Notes under the pieces: generated by a model | The model's input: the letters and a program-made list of their open reading frames with translations, nothing else | What the model was told of the DNA's origin: nothing | Database searches by the model: none | NCBI GenBank assembly: GCA_019925795.1 | Contig: CM034310.1 | Coordinates: 27,122,520-27,186,519, forward strand | Origin: Dendrobium chrysotoxum | Lineage: Eukaryota; Streptophyta; Magnoliopsida; Asparagales; Orchidaceae | Length of the DNA: 64,000 nt | Direction of reading: 5' to 3' | Position numbers and translations under genes: made by a program | Part shown: piece after piece, positions 11,449 through 22,068 of the stretch | Layout of the letters: the number at the start of each line of letters is the position of its first letter | Position numbering within the stretch: position 1 is the first letter of the stretch

Positions 11449-11643
11449 CAGCAGTTAGTGGAAGTAATAATGCTTCAGATTGATATGAAAGCAACAGCAA
11501 CAAGTTCCTTGTTGGAGAGATGGAAACTTCAGATAATTCCGATGGCTTCAAATGATATGGCAAATGGTCCCATTTTGCCAATTTCAATATGGCAGGACCA
11601 TCTCCACTGTAAGTAAAGGAAGACATTAGCATCATAAGTTCAC
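11449..11643 (-). CDS. Spatacsin-like protein, first coding exon
   Basis: The exon encodes GDGPAILKLAKWDHLP, then SPTRNLLLLLSYQSEALLLPL, the characteristic N-terminus of plant spatacsin-like proteins (compare GEGPSILQLQKW and SPTRELLLLLSYQCEALLLPL from memory). The donor is GTACCA after 11449; the 88-bp intron 11361-11448 ends CTATCAG; the seam reads TAG-LRSFYY in phase. A good acceptor, GTCTCCCAG, lies just before 11643, so the exon probably begins there. In-frame ATGs lie at 11635, 11632 and 11626; any could be the start. An alternative acceptor (TTTACTTACAG) just before the GDGP codons would put the start in an upstream exon. Confidence 0.8.
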
Positions 11644-13349
11644 CTGGGAGACAATACATATTTAGCGAAAGAACCAACAGGTTTGTTAACAGGTGTATCA
11701 GAATAAAAGTAAATTCCCAGAACAAACAATTTAAGTTTCAGGTAATAAGTAGCAAGCAATGTTTTAAAAAATACAGCATAATTCAATGAATTATCATGGT
11801 GATGAATGTTGAAGAAAAATTTAGCACCATAGTGATCAGAAGTAGCCAATTGTACCAATTACTTGAATCATATTCTGAATCATTCATCTCCATGCATTCC
11901 AAAAATCTGCTAGGCTAAAGAAACTAAAAATACGGTAGCCTAAAAAATGAAGAAAAAATATTATAAATCAAAACACCAATAAAATCTCTACTATTAGTGC
12001 AATTCATATAGAGAACTGCTTACAGATGTAGATATGAAACTCCTATATAATTTCTGCCCACGCTCAACAAAATCTCTGCCCTCTTTTCTAATCTCTTTCA
12101 CTACCAACTCATTGATACATCAGATCCCTACTACCTACTAATTAATCTGTGGATTATTACGACTATTTTGCCAGCTCTTCAATCAGTAGACTATTTTAAT
12201 AATTCTATAATTATTCTCCTAGATAATGCATGTTTCCTAAAAGAAAATCTCCAGAAATTGTATAAATACTACACAAATGTTGGAATAAATTATTCACCAA
12301 ATTCTCTCGAAATTTTTTCAAGCTTTTTTCCTTCTATTTCCATTACAAAAACCTTCATCACTTAGTTAGCAAAATCATGTGGCCTTCATTGTTGCGCTAG
12401 TTTTTTTACCCTATTTTTCTATAATTTTCATTTTTATCGTTGCATTGCTACAAATATTTCTCATTATTGTATTTCTCATTATTGTAACCTTCATCACTAC
12501 AATACCGCAAATTAATCCCATTGTTGTAGCCTTCATCGTTGCATTTTTGCATTTCTTTCCTTTCCTTGTTTTTTTCTAGTGAATAGAACCACAATTTTTC
12601 TCTTCAAGAAAGCCAATAATAATGTCCACATATCATTTGTCTCAGGTTCTCTTGGAATTGAGGGATGCAATCTAAGTCCGATGGAAGAGTAGCAAAACAT
12701 CCAGTCAGTATACTGATTGAATGGAAAGAACTATCTAAAGTTATAGCGGTTAGTTCGCCAATCCTCAAAGGGAAGATGATAAATTGGTCATTTAGGCACA
12801 GAAAGACAAAAAAGGATTGCTAGGAGCAACTAAAAAATATTTATAATAGTTACTTGTACTAAAATATTATAAGTATTATCTCCTCTCCTAATGCCTTTAA
12901 AGTATCAAAAGTGCTCATTGCTAGCTCTTAGATGATTCAAGAGCTATAATTCACATAATCAACTCCTCTCAAAAATTATTTCATATACCCCCATGCCATA
13001 ACAAGAAGAAAATAAGCATGGTCAATAGATCCTTGACCATCATAGCCAATCAAAAATATATTCTTGTAAACAAATCACTCACTTTGAAATGTCTTCCACA
13101 TACTTAACATATTAACTAGTACGGTATTCATTCAAAATTTAAAGATTTCAAATACAATGTTGCATTTTATCCTTCCTATATGTATTTCATGAATAGGGCA
13201 CAAGGAAGATAATTAGGCTTGCTAAGAAAATAAATGGTCTCTAACACCTTCAGGAGCCCAATCATTAAAAAAAACTTCATATAACCTTATGTATTATCTC
13301 CTCTTAGAAACCCTTAAATTAAAAATTAAAAAAAACTAACTTTATTATA
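11644..13349. other. AT-rich DNA, probably intron 1 or 5' flank of the spatacsin-like gene
   Basis: No coding sequence. A pyrimidine-rich stretch at about 12300-12580 contains degenerate repeats of ttcatcgttgcat / cattattgta that give a spurious hydrophobic frame. Nothing else recognisable. Confidence 0.35.
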
Positions 13350-15970
13350 TACGCCTTGGCCAACCATCCTTTATTGATGTCAAAACCATTTTTCCTTCAT
13401 TATTCAAAAAAATCAACAGTAAAAATTTTCATTATGATGATTGTGAGCTAGCAAAACACAAACATATCAATTTTCCAATGAGTAATACAAGAAATATTAT
13501 TCATTTATCTCTCATTCATAGTGACATCTAAGGATCATCCTCTACATCTGAGAACTCTAGAACACGGTAGTTTGCATCATTTTTGGTGATCATGCTTGTG
13601 TGTGGATATCTTACTACAAGTAAAAAAATGATGTCAGTATCATCTTTGTCATCTTTTGCAACATGATGAAAAGTCAATTTGGTTTGGAAATTAAAAGAAT
13701 CTTATCCAACAATGCCAAAGATCACCTTAAACATTCTCTCTACTCATACTTCCAAGAAAAAATCCCCTTGCGTGCAAGCAACCCAATAAAATGGAGTAGC
13801 TGAATGAAAGAACGGCCACCTATTTACTACCACAAGGATTTTTCAAAAAAATGCCCCAAAATAATAATGCGGAGAAGCAATTTTAGTAGCCACCAACATC
13901 ATAAATCGATGACCAACAACAGTAATGAATTCAACAGTCCTACTAAAGTCTTAAACAAATTATATCCACATTTCAATACGATAAACAATTTTGTTTTCAA
14001 AATATTTGAAAGTGTTATCTTTGTTCATACACGTTTCCAAACTAGAGTAGAAGTTGATCCTCACGCAATAAAATGTATTTTCATTGGATATTCCCCCCCA
14101 CACAAAAAGAATATAAATGCTACCATTCCCCCACGACAAAGGTGTATGTCTATTAATGTCATTTTCAATTAAAAGACCATTACTTTATTACTACATATCC
14201 TAAGAAAAAAATCATTCTTGAATATTTTTTCTATCCTATATTGACTATTCTCATCCTATGATGCACAAGCACGAGTACAGGACACGTCAATTATTGAAAA
14301 TATAGAACACGAACACGGCATTATAATTTTTGAGAAAATGACCAAAATGGTCATTTGACTCTTTATGAAATACTAAAATGATAACCAACTATATTAAAGA
14401 ACCATTTTAGTCTCTCAAATCCTTTAAAAAATTAAAATAGTCTTATGGTGGGATTATTTTGGTTCCTCTTAAGGAGTTAATTGACCAAAATGGTCATTTA
14501 ATATAATTGGGGGCTATTTTAGTTTCATAAAGAGTCAATGGACCATTTTGGTCCTTTTCTCTATAATTTTTATATCTAAAAAATAGTGTATAGAAATTGA
14601 ATAAATAGAATATTAAGAACAATTATGAAATAATAAGTCATTTGACTATGATTTGTGCTTAAAATGATTAAATATTAAGATGTCGAAAGTTGAGTATAGA
14701 TGTTGTGTCAGGCATCAAGAGGAGATTTCCATTCATACCCAAATTGAGCAAATCGAGCCTATACCTAAACCACTTCCTACTAAAGGCTACACTCAAATTC
14801 ATGTGATTCATTATCTTGAAATCTTTACTCCAGTCGCTAAAATAAATATTGTTAAGTTATCTTCAACAGCTAATAAGGACTAAAAGATACAACAATTTGA
14901 TGTGAAAAATATCATCTTACATAATGACCTGAAGGAGAAAGTAAATATCAAGGTTTCATTGGAAAATTGCTCAAATGGAGAACAAAATATAAATACACTA
15001 AAAAATGCATTTTATGAATTGAAGCAATCTCCAAGGCCATGGTTCAAGAGGTTTTGCTAAATTACTGCTCAAAATATGATACAAAAAAGTCAATGAAATC
15101 ATATATTATTTGTGAACACAACTTCAAGGGACATCTCCTCACTACTAATTTATGTTGATAATATTATCATGGCAAGAATAAAAATTTAAAGAAAATATTA
15201 CTCTAAGAATTTAAAATAAAAAAGTAGGCAAATTAAAAACTTCATTGGCATTGAAATTGCAGACTCTCAACATGGAATCTTCATATCATAACAAAAATAT
15301 ATAATAAGAAAGTTGAAAGAAATGGGTAAGTTGGGAAGCAAATATGTTAAGAGCACCAAGAAATTTAATCATAAATTTGAAGATGCTCCAAATGATATAG
15401 AAGTAGAAAAAAATCTACTATCAGAGCCTAGTGGAAGACTTGTCAACTTATTATATACAAGACCTAACATTAACTATGATGTTCATGTGGTGAGTTGATT
15501 CAAGTACAATCTTAAAGAATCAAATCATAAGACACAACATAAAATTTTGCAATATTTCAAGGAAACATGGGCAAAGTCTATTTAAAATGGGTAGGATTTG
15601 ACTCTTGTAGTATACATCGATACAAATTATGTGGGTTCTATAATTGACAAGAAGTCAACTTCAAAATATTGCACACTCTTATAAGACAACCTAATGACTT
15701 GAAGAAGTAAAAAAACCAAAAAAGTTAGCAAGATATAGCGCAGAAGCCTAATTTAAAGAAATTTTGCTGCAAACACATGAACTAATATGGCTATATATTA
15801 TTCTGGAAGATTAAGATGTTGAATGACAAGGTCCTATGAGGCTCTATTGTGATGATAAGCCAGTCATTAATATTGTATATAATCCCATAAAACAAAACCC
15901 TATAAAACATATTGAAGTTGATAGATAATTTATCAAGGAGAAGTTTGACTGTGGTCTAATTTGTACTCCG
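13350..15970 (+). pseudogene. Copia retrotransposon pol remnant (IN-RT-RNase H)
   Basis: Broken frames read in order: integrase zinc-finger region (LGHPSF, then CELAKHKH..FPMSNTRN), the SLIHSDI core block, an NGVAE-like motif near 13795, the integrase C-terminus (KVLNKLYPHFNTINN, DPHAIKCIFIGYSP at about 13950-14100), reverse transcriptase (QQFDVKN, FYELKQSPRPWF at about 14890-15050; IYVDN where YVDD is usual, at about 15150) and RNase H (YIDTNYVGSI.DKKSTSKYCT near 15620; IHIEVD-type end near 15910). At least ten stops and frameshifts: long dead. No LTR seen. A MITE is inserted at 14332-14561 and a LINE abuts its 3' end. Confidence 0.8.
14332..14561. mobile_element. Mutator-type MITE with long terminal inverted repeats
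   Basis: 230 bp flanked by an exact 10-bp direct repeat (tataattttt at 14322-14331 and 14562-14571). The terminal inverted repeats are about 39 bp with about three mismatches, starting GAGAAAATGACCAAAATGG and continuing through GACTCTTTATGAAA. A 10-bp duplication and long TIRs fit a Mutator-like (MULE) MITE. No coding capacity. It splits the dead Copia pol between integrase and RT. Confidence 0.85.
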
Positions 15971-15983
15971 TCTGCAACTACAA

Positions 15984-17650
15984 ATGAACAACATGCAACC
16001 ACAAAAAATGCTTTTATTAGAAGAGGGTATTCAACAAAGGTGGATGAGATATTTTGCAAAATCTTTCAATGAAGATTGTGAGAATGTGATTGATTTTAGT
16101 GACCTTAGCACGCTAAATGAAAATATAAATTTTTATTTTTATCGGCGTATTAGTAAAATCGAAGTTTAAGAGGCTTTAAAGAAAATAAATTGTAGAAAAG
16201 CTATGGGACCTTATGATATTCTAATAGAGGTGTGGAAATGCCTAGGAGATGAAGGAATTTCTTGGCTTATTAAATTTTTTAATATTATTTTGAAGCCTAA
16301 AAAGATGTCAGAAGAGTGGAGAATGAGTGTGTTAATTTCTATTTTTAAGAATAAAGGTGATGCACAAGATTGTGCAAATTATAGATAAATTAAATTAATG
16401 TGCCATACTTTAAAATTATAGGAAAGAGTTATGGAGCATAAATTACAACGTGATACTAATATTTCTCAAAATCAATTTGGACTCATATCCGATAGGTCTG
16501 CTATTGAAGCTATACATTTATTAAGAGGTTTGATGGAGAAGTATAGAGAAAATAAAGAGGATCTACATATGATATTTATTAATTTAAAGAAAGCATATGA
16601 TAGAGTTCCAAGAGAAGTGCTATAGAGAGTTCTAGAAAAAAAAGGGATTGATAATGCTTATATTCAAGTCATTAAGGATATATATGCAGGAGTTGTTACT
16701 TGTGATCAAACACAAGGTGGTTTGACCAAGTATTTTCCTATTTCAGTTGGATTATATCAAGGATTAGCCTTAAGCCCATATCTTTTTTGGTTGCTTTAGT
16801 CGTGGATGTTCTCACTAGACATTTGCAAGAGGTTTTACCCTAGTGTATGCTTTTTGCTGATGATATTCTTCTTGTTGATAAGACTAGAGAGGGAGTTGAA
16901 GGTAAACTTGAAATATGGAGGTCATCTTAGAGTCTAAATGCTTTCATTTGAGTAGATCTAAAAATGAATATATGGAGTGTAATTTTAGTAATAATAGATC
17001 TAGTGGGGGAATTGGGACTCTGGGCAATCAAGTTATTAATAAGGGTACACATTTTAGATATCTTAGATCTATTGTTCAGAGTGATGGTGAAATAGATGGG
17101 GATATTATTAGTAAAATTCAAGTTGGATGGTTGAAGTGGAGAAATGTATCAGGCTTGTTGTGATAGAAAAGTCCCCCTCAAACTTAAGGGAAAATTCCAT
17201 ATGATGGTGTTTAGACCTGCAATGCTTTATGGTGCAAAATATTGGCCATTAAAAGGGAAGCATAATATTAAGTTAAGTGTTGCAGAGATGAGGATGCTCA
17301 GGTGGATGAGTAACTTTACTCTTAGAGATAGGATACGAAATGAGCATATACGTGAAAAGTTTGGAGTAGCTCCAGTGGAAGATAAGATTAGCGAGAGTCA
17401 CCTTAGATGATTTGATCACAAAAAACGGCGGCCATCTAATGACCCAGTTAGGAAAGTAAATGCATTAGATTTGACTTATATTAAGAAAGGTTGAGGTAGA
17501 CCTAAAAAGACTTAGTTAGAAAATATTTGAATGACCTTTCTTTATTAAATTTAAATGAGAATTTGACTCTTAACAGGACACAATGGAGAAAAATGATTCA
17601 TGTAGCCGACCCCACATAGTGGGATAAAGGCATGATATTGTTATTGTTTC
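15984..17650 (+). pseudogene. RTE-type LINE, 5'-truncated, reverse transcriptase remnant
   Basis: Frames broken by stops read the plant RTE-clade protein in order: GPYDILIEVWKCLG, SEEWRMSVLISIFKNKGD, MEHKLQ...ISQNQFGL.SDRSAIEAIHLLRGLMEKYRE, INLKKAYDRVPREVL, the FADDI catalytic box near 16850 (read as FADDILLVDKT), then EYMECNFSN, GTHFRYLRSIVQSDGEIDGD, MRMLRWM and IREKFGVAPVEDKI. The last codons read HVADP, followed by the usual tail ccccacatagtgggataaaggc and a (ATTGTT) end at about 17640-17650. The endonuclease half is missing, so the copy is 5'-truncated. It begins right where the Copia RNase H ends. Confidence 0.85.
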
Positions 17651-18290
17651 CTGTTTATTTGTCCACATTACCCACCTTTAATTGTTCCCAAGTCATTTGA
17701 AGTCTCACTCACACCATTGCAATCTTCCCACTAAAAAATGACTGGTTTCGCCATTATGTTCCCACCCCACAACCCCCAATCTAGCTATACTCCCTAAATA
17801 TGAGCTAGAAGCACAAGGGAAAAAAATAATACACTCAAACAAAGATGCAAATATAGAATTAGTGATAATATAACACCTTTTAGTCTATTTTTGGGTTTTT
17901 AGGAAGGAAAAAAGTAAAGTTTTTCAGTATTTCTACAGCCAATAAAGGTTGAAAGAATTAATTCATTGACTAATTGCAAATCAAATTGTCGAATCCTCTA
18001 TATGGGACATGTGATAGAGCTAAAAAAATATTTGATTATCTAAACTAATTGATTTTAAATGTTATATATACAAATCCATTCTAGCTAGAAAAAAGGATAC
18101 AAATGATGATACAACTTCTAAAGTTAAGATTGGTTAGTTAAATTGGAGGTGGCTCAATAATATCATCCAATAAGAGAATATCAAAACTAAAAGGTAAGTT
18201 TTATAGAATTGTCATTATATAAGCTAAGTTTTATTGATAAATTACATAAATTTAAGTATTACATGATAAAGAAAAATTTTTTAAAAATTA
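17651..18290. other. AT-rich DNA without recognisable content
   Basis: No open frame or repeat I can identify. Confidence 0.3.
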
Positions 18291-18294
18291 TGGC

Positions 18295-18690
18295 TAATTT
18301 GAATGTGGCAAAAATAAAAATGTTAAAATGGATGTGAGGACGAATGGGAATAAATAATGAGATATAATTATATCAAAAACAAAAGTAGGAGTAGCAACTA
18401 TTGAAGATAAGGTAGTCAAAAATAAACTTAGTGGTTAGGATTTATACAATGTAAGGTAGAATATGCACAATTAAGATGGGAGTAAAAACTCATTAGAAAG
18501 GATTGGAAAAAAAAATAGCAGACTAAAAATAACATGAAAAAAAGTGGTGCAAAGAGACTTGGCAAAATAGAGCTAGCACATCAAGCAATACTCAATAAGA
18601 TTGAATAAAGAATGGGGATTAAAACCCGCCACAAATAATTACAATAAGGCTGGCTAACAAGGATGATGATAATTATTATAAGTTGATGAA
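18295..18690 (+). mobile_element. Second, more decayed RTE-type LINE 3' fragment
   Basis: Fragments read NVAKIKMLKWM, then ELQLLKIR or VATIEDKVVKNKL, and further on KKWCKETWQNRA-type sequence. They follow the order of the C-terminal part of the LINE at 15984-17650 (MRMLRWM, VAPVEDKI, KKTW), with many stops and no clear tail. Confidence 0.4.
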
Positions 18691-19911
18691 GTTATTATAT
18701 AAAAAATATCTAAGTGTTGAGATACAAACTGATATTTAGGATCAAAAAAAGCAAGAAGAAAGTGTCAATAATACGTTATCCCTTCAAGAAATAAGGATTC
18801 TTTCACTGATAGAAAAAGCAAATTAAATTTAGAACATGCATGATGTTTATAATTTACAAAAGAGCAGAACAATGTGAGTGTGGACCGTTATAAAGGACGG
18901 AGAAAGGATTTGACCATAAAGAGGAGATTCACTTTTAAAATAAAATAAAATAAAAAGAAATATTATGAGAATTTAAAATATTGGTTTTGTGTACCCATTA
19001 TGTTACTAAATTAGTTTTAACAATTAGGAACTATAGTTACATAGATAACTGGTTGAAATCTTCTTATAAGTTACGCTAGCATCGCACACCCAAGAGGCAA
19101 GAGCTCTTTTGAGTGTAACCTTCCACGGAATTTGTTTGGTCACTTCTCATCAACTGCAATTACCAATACATTAATCACTGCTCATTTGTTTCTCCTCTAC
19201 TGAGTAATCATTTATGCGAGACCTTTTCTGCTCACATGAATAGCATTACATAGTTGGAGCTGACCACTTACACTTGCATAATTAGTTGCTTTATTCACAT
19301 AAATTTGACTTATAACCATTAGAAGCAAGATTAGCAAACAACATGGTAATAACAAAAAAATTAACTAGCAAACACATGGGTAGATGAAAACCATGTTTTC
19401 ATAAAATAAAACTAGAGCTTGGAATTTAACGGCATTCTCCCATTAGCTTAGTTCTCAATTGGCACTTTAGTAAGAATATGATTGTTAATGAAGCAAATAA
19501 AATGGTTCAAAGACTGCAAAAAAAACCACTAGGGTAAAAGCATTAAGAAAAAATAGTCCCATCAATTCTCTTGAACAATTACAAGTGAAAAGCTACGCAA
19601 AACAAGCTTCTATTAAAATTTCATCAAAGCAAAGTTTGCTCCAAGAAATCTTCACGAAAAAAAAAAAAATAGCCAGAACACTGGGCTCCCAACACCGCAC
19701 AAATCATATATACTCCACTAAAACAACAGGGGACTGACAAAAAGCCATCAAATCAAGATAGATTGGGACATTTTTCCATCAAATACAAAATTATCCATTT
19801 ACCAAAAATTATTAATCCAACACTAACCTAAATACAATCTCCAAATCCAACGAAATATGGCCACTTTAGGGCACAAGCTTAACCCTCCAAAACAAATTTA
19901 TCAAGTATTAC
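18691..19911. other. AT-rich intergenic or intronic DNA
   Basis: No sustained frame. If the exon at 19912-20250 is the first exon of the spatacsin-like gene, this is intron. Confidence 0.3.
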
Positions 19912-20250
19912 CTCTAGGTTTTTGCAAGAGAACTGCAGCGGGAACATAACCAGGTAGGAAGAAGATAACAGAGATGTTTCCAAATCGTGTAATCGAATGT
20001 GTAGAATTGCTTGTTGAAGAGGAAGAAAGAGATGATGACGTATGACAGATTTTGCCAAAGCGGCAGAGGGACAGCAAGGCGTGAAGGAGGCGAAGAAGCT
20101 GTGGCGTCCCAAGAAGAAAACGGACGCGAGACAGAATAGAGGAGGAAGGACGAGGCGAGATCAAGCTTTGGACCCCTTCGCCGTATTTTCGCCTCTGCTA
20201 AATCCACAAATGAGAATGGTGGTAGAAAATGTTGTGGGTCGTGTGCAGTG
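19912..20250 (-). other. Candidate 5' (untranslated) first exon of the spatacsin-like gene
   Basis: A GC-richer island in AT-rich DNA. On the minus strand it ends in a good donor (AACCTAGAG followed by GTAATAC; exon end 19912). Upstream, at about 20278-20330, a (TA)n run could supply a TATA box. The next acceptor on this strand that leads into a gene is GTCTCCCAG before the spatacsin coding exon at 11643, 8.3 kb away. The link is inference: only a transcript could prove it. Alternatively it belongs to another gene or to a plus-strand transcript. Confidence 0.35.
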
Positions 20251-20277
20251 ATTGCTGGCGAAGGTTAGCATGGATGG

Positions 20278-20285
20278 GTTATATA

Positions 20286-20328
<43 letters not shown>
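20278..20328. repeat. (TA)n microsatellite
   Basis: About 24 TA dinucleotides with one interruption (tatgtata). It lies 30-80 bp upstream (minus strand) of the GC-rich candidate first exon. Confidence 0.9.
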
Positions 20329-20434
20329 TTTAAAAGAGAAATTGAAACGCATATTACATACAGACTAAGATGAGCACGTATATTTTATCTACTATCTCTA
20401 TTTTTTTAATATGAATGGATATTGTAATAATCAT

Positions 20435-20605
20435 GGCTATTAAAATCGGATCGGACTGACCGGTTAAATCAGGAATCGGCCAGCTAACCGGTTCGTTAAA
20501 CCTTGAAAACCGGAGCAACATCAGATCGAGGAAAAATCGATCGAATCGTTGGTTGAACCAAAAAACTGACGAATTGGTCGAATTTTTAAAAACCATTCAG
20601 TTCAG
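20435..20605. repeat. ACCGGTT / AACCGGTT-rich dispersed repeat
   Basis: Short inverted motifs (gaccggttaaatc, taaccggttcgttaaacc, aaaaccgg, tcgatcgaatcgttggttgaacc) of the kind seen in a common plant dispersed repeat. No target duplication was identified. Confidence 0.5.
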
Positions 20606-21186
20606 AAATAACGCAAGCACGGGCATCGATTGCAGCATGAATGGCCGAGATTCGCTTCAGCATTTCTACAACCTTACTAAGCTTCGGTATTTCTATTTCG
20701 TTATTTTCTTTCCCTCTCCCAGGTCATTCATCTTCAACTCGTCGTTCGTGTACAGGTTTCTTCGCATATAGCCAACGGCTATCGGCTTCCTCCGACTAGC
20801 GCTCCCAACTCCCACCCGAAGCAAGGCAAAGGATCGATAGTAAAATGTGAGACAAATTACTGCTCTATTAACTTCGTTCCTAATCGTTTCCATGAAATTT
20901 TGTCCCTGCTTTTGCAAGCAGCTGCACTCTGAAATATTGGAGTTATTAGTTATTACACAAAAATGATAAAAAATGATATAAAATTTACGAAGGAGACTAT
21001 ACATAACTATCCAAGCAAAGTTTTGTAAGCTACCCGAAAAAAATCTCTTGGTGGGAATACACGAAGTCTCATTCAGGGATTTGGTTGTTAAATAGAAAAT
21101 ATTTTTTGATAGCCTGACAACAACAAAAAATTGCAACTTCGCATAAAGTTCCACAAATATTTGAGAAATTTTATCGGCTCTCAGTT

Positions 21187-21251
21187 TCATCTCCACTGCA
21201 GATCCACTTGTGAGCCTAATTTGATGATATCTTCAACTAGAATTTTACCAT
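21187..21251 (-). CDS. LETM1-like mitochondrial inner-membrane protein, last exon
   Basis: Acceptor CATTTCAG precedes 21251. Joined to the upstream exon the seam codon is GAT (D) and the protein reads DGKILVEDIIKLGSQ, then VDLQWR and a TGA stop at 21187-21189. The DGKI.VEDI.KL.SQ end is characteristic of plant LETM1-like proteins from memory. LETM1 acts in mitochondrial K+/H+ (or Ca2+/H+) exchange. The usual acidic tail after GSQ is replaced by six residues, so this end may be truncated or diverged. Confidence 0.75.
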
Positions 21252-21359
21252 CTGAAATGAAAATTTTAAGAAAATTTTGTTCGAAGTTTTAAGGAGAAGA
21301 GGAGAAATTACAAGCAAAATTCTTGACAGGTAGTTATAAGATAAGATTTGAAATTATAC

Positions 21360-21475
21360 CTGTGTTTTTTGAAAGATTGGTAATTAGCTCTTGCATGTCT
21401 TCTTTGTTTAAGGTGTCTTTCAAGTACATGGTTGCAGCTGCTACTTCTTCTGGAGTCAATTTACCATCACGATCC
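21360..21475 (-). CDS. LETM1-like protein, penultimate exon with EF-hand-like segment
   Basis: 116-bp exon between acceptor TGTACTCAG (before 21475) and donor GTATAA (after 21360). It encodes DRDGKLTPEEVAAATMYLKDTL, then NKEDMQELITNLSKNT, matching the C-terminal EF-hand-like part of plant LETM1 (DxDGKVTPEEVAAAAMYLKDTLGKEG.QELI.NLSKD, from memory). Splice phases fit the last exon exactly. Upstream exons (transmembrane and ribosome-binding regions) are not visible: upstream lies a hAT transposon and then retrotransposons to the window end. The rest may sit beyond very long introns, or this may be a gene fragment. Minus strand, about 1 kb from the candidate spatacsin first exon. Confidence 0.8.
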
Positions 21476-22020
21476 CTGAGTACAGAAGCAAATATTACAT
21501 TAGGAAGCAAATTCATATAAAAAATGGAGTAAGTTATCTATAGATCTTTAGCTACTAAAGATTGGAGATGGAGTAAGGTAAAAGTTGAATTATTGAAATG
21601 ACAATTCACAATCATCCTAAATAAACTATTTTGACTTTTTTGAAGCCTTAAACAGTGGAACATTATTCTGTATTACTTGAGATATGAATGTTCTTAGATT
21701 GATGAGTTTGTCAACCAACTTCAACAACTCTTGGATGCATCTTGGTGACTTTTTCTCTTTTGGGCATGCATTATTCACTTCTTTGAAGCCTACACAAAAC
21801 CTTTATTATTCATTCACCTTTTTAATCATCATTACATTTGATATTTATTTAGAATATTAAACTTCTTGAATGAATCTATAATTTAGGTTTTTGTTGACTA
21901 CCTCCTTGATTGTAACAATCATTTCTTTTTTAGATTTTTTTAATACATTTATTAAAGTGCTAGTAATGATGTTATCTTTCATCGGTGATGTTGATCATCT
22001 TTTCATTTAGGAAAGGGTAA
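21476..22020 (-). other. Upstream intron of the LETM1-like gene, non-coding
   Basis: No coding sequence found on the minus strand. The preceding LETM1 exon (coiled-coil region) is not here. Confidence 0.4.
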
Positions 22021-22068
22021 TTTTATGTGCTAAAGATCTCTAATTGCACCTTCAGCTTAACATTTATA

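Noticed and set aside
12379..12579. Short frame that looks like membrane helices
   Set aside because: Low-complexity T-rich repeats (cattgttg, ttcatcgttgc) always give Ile/Val/Phe-rich translation; no homologue recognised.
20042..20251. 69-codon basic open frame on the plus strand in a GC-richer island
   Set aside because: No family recognised. The minus strand offers a better explanation (exon with a canonical donor at 19912), and the composition is that of an untranslated leader.
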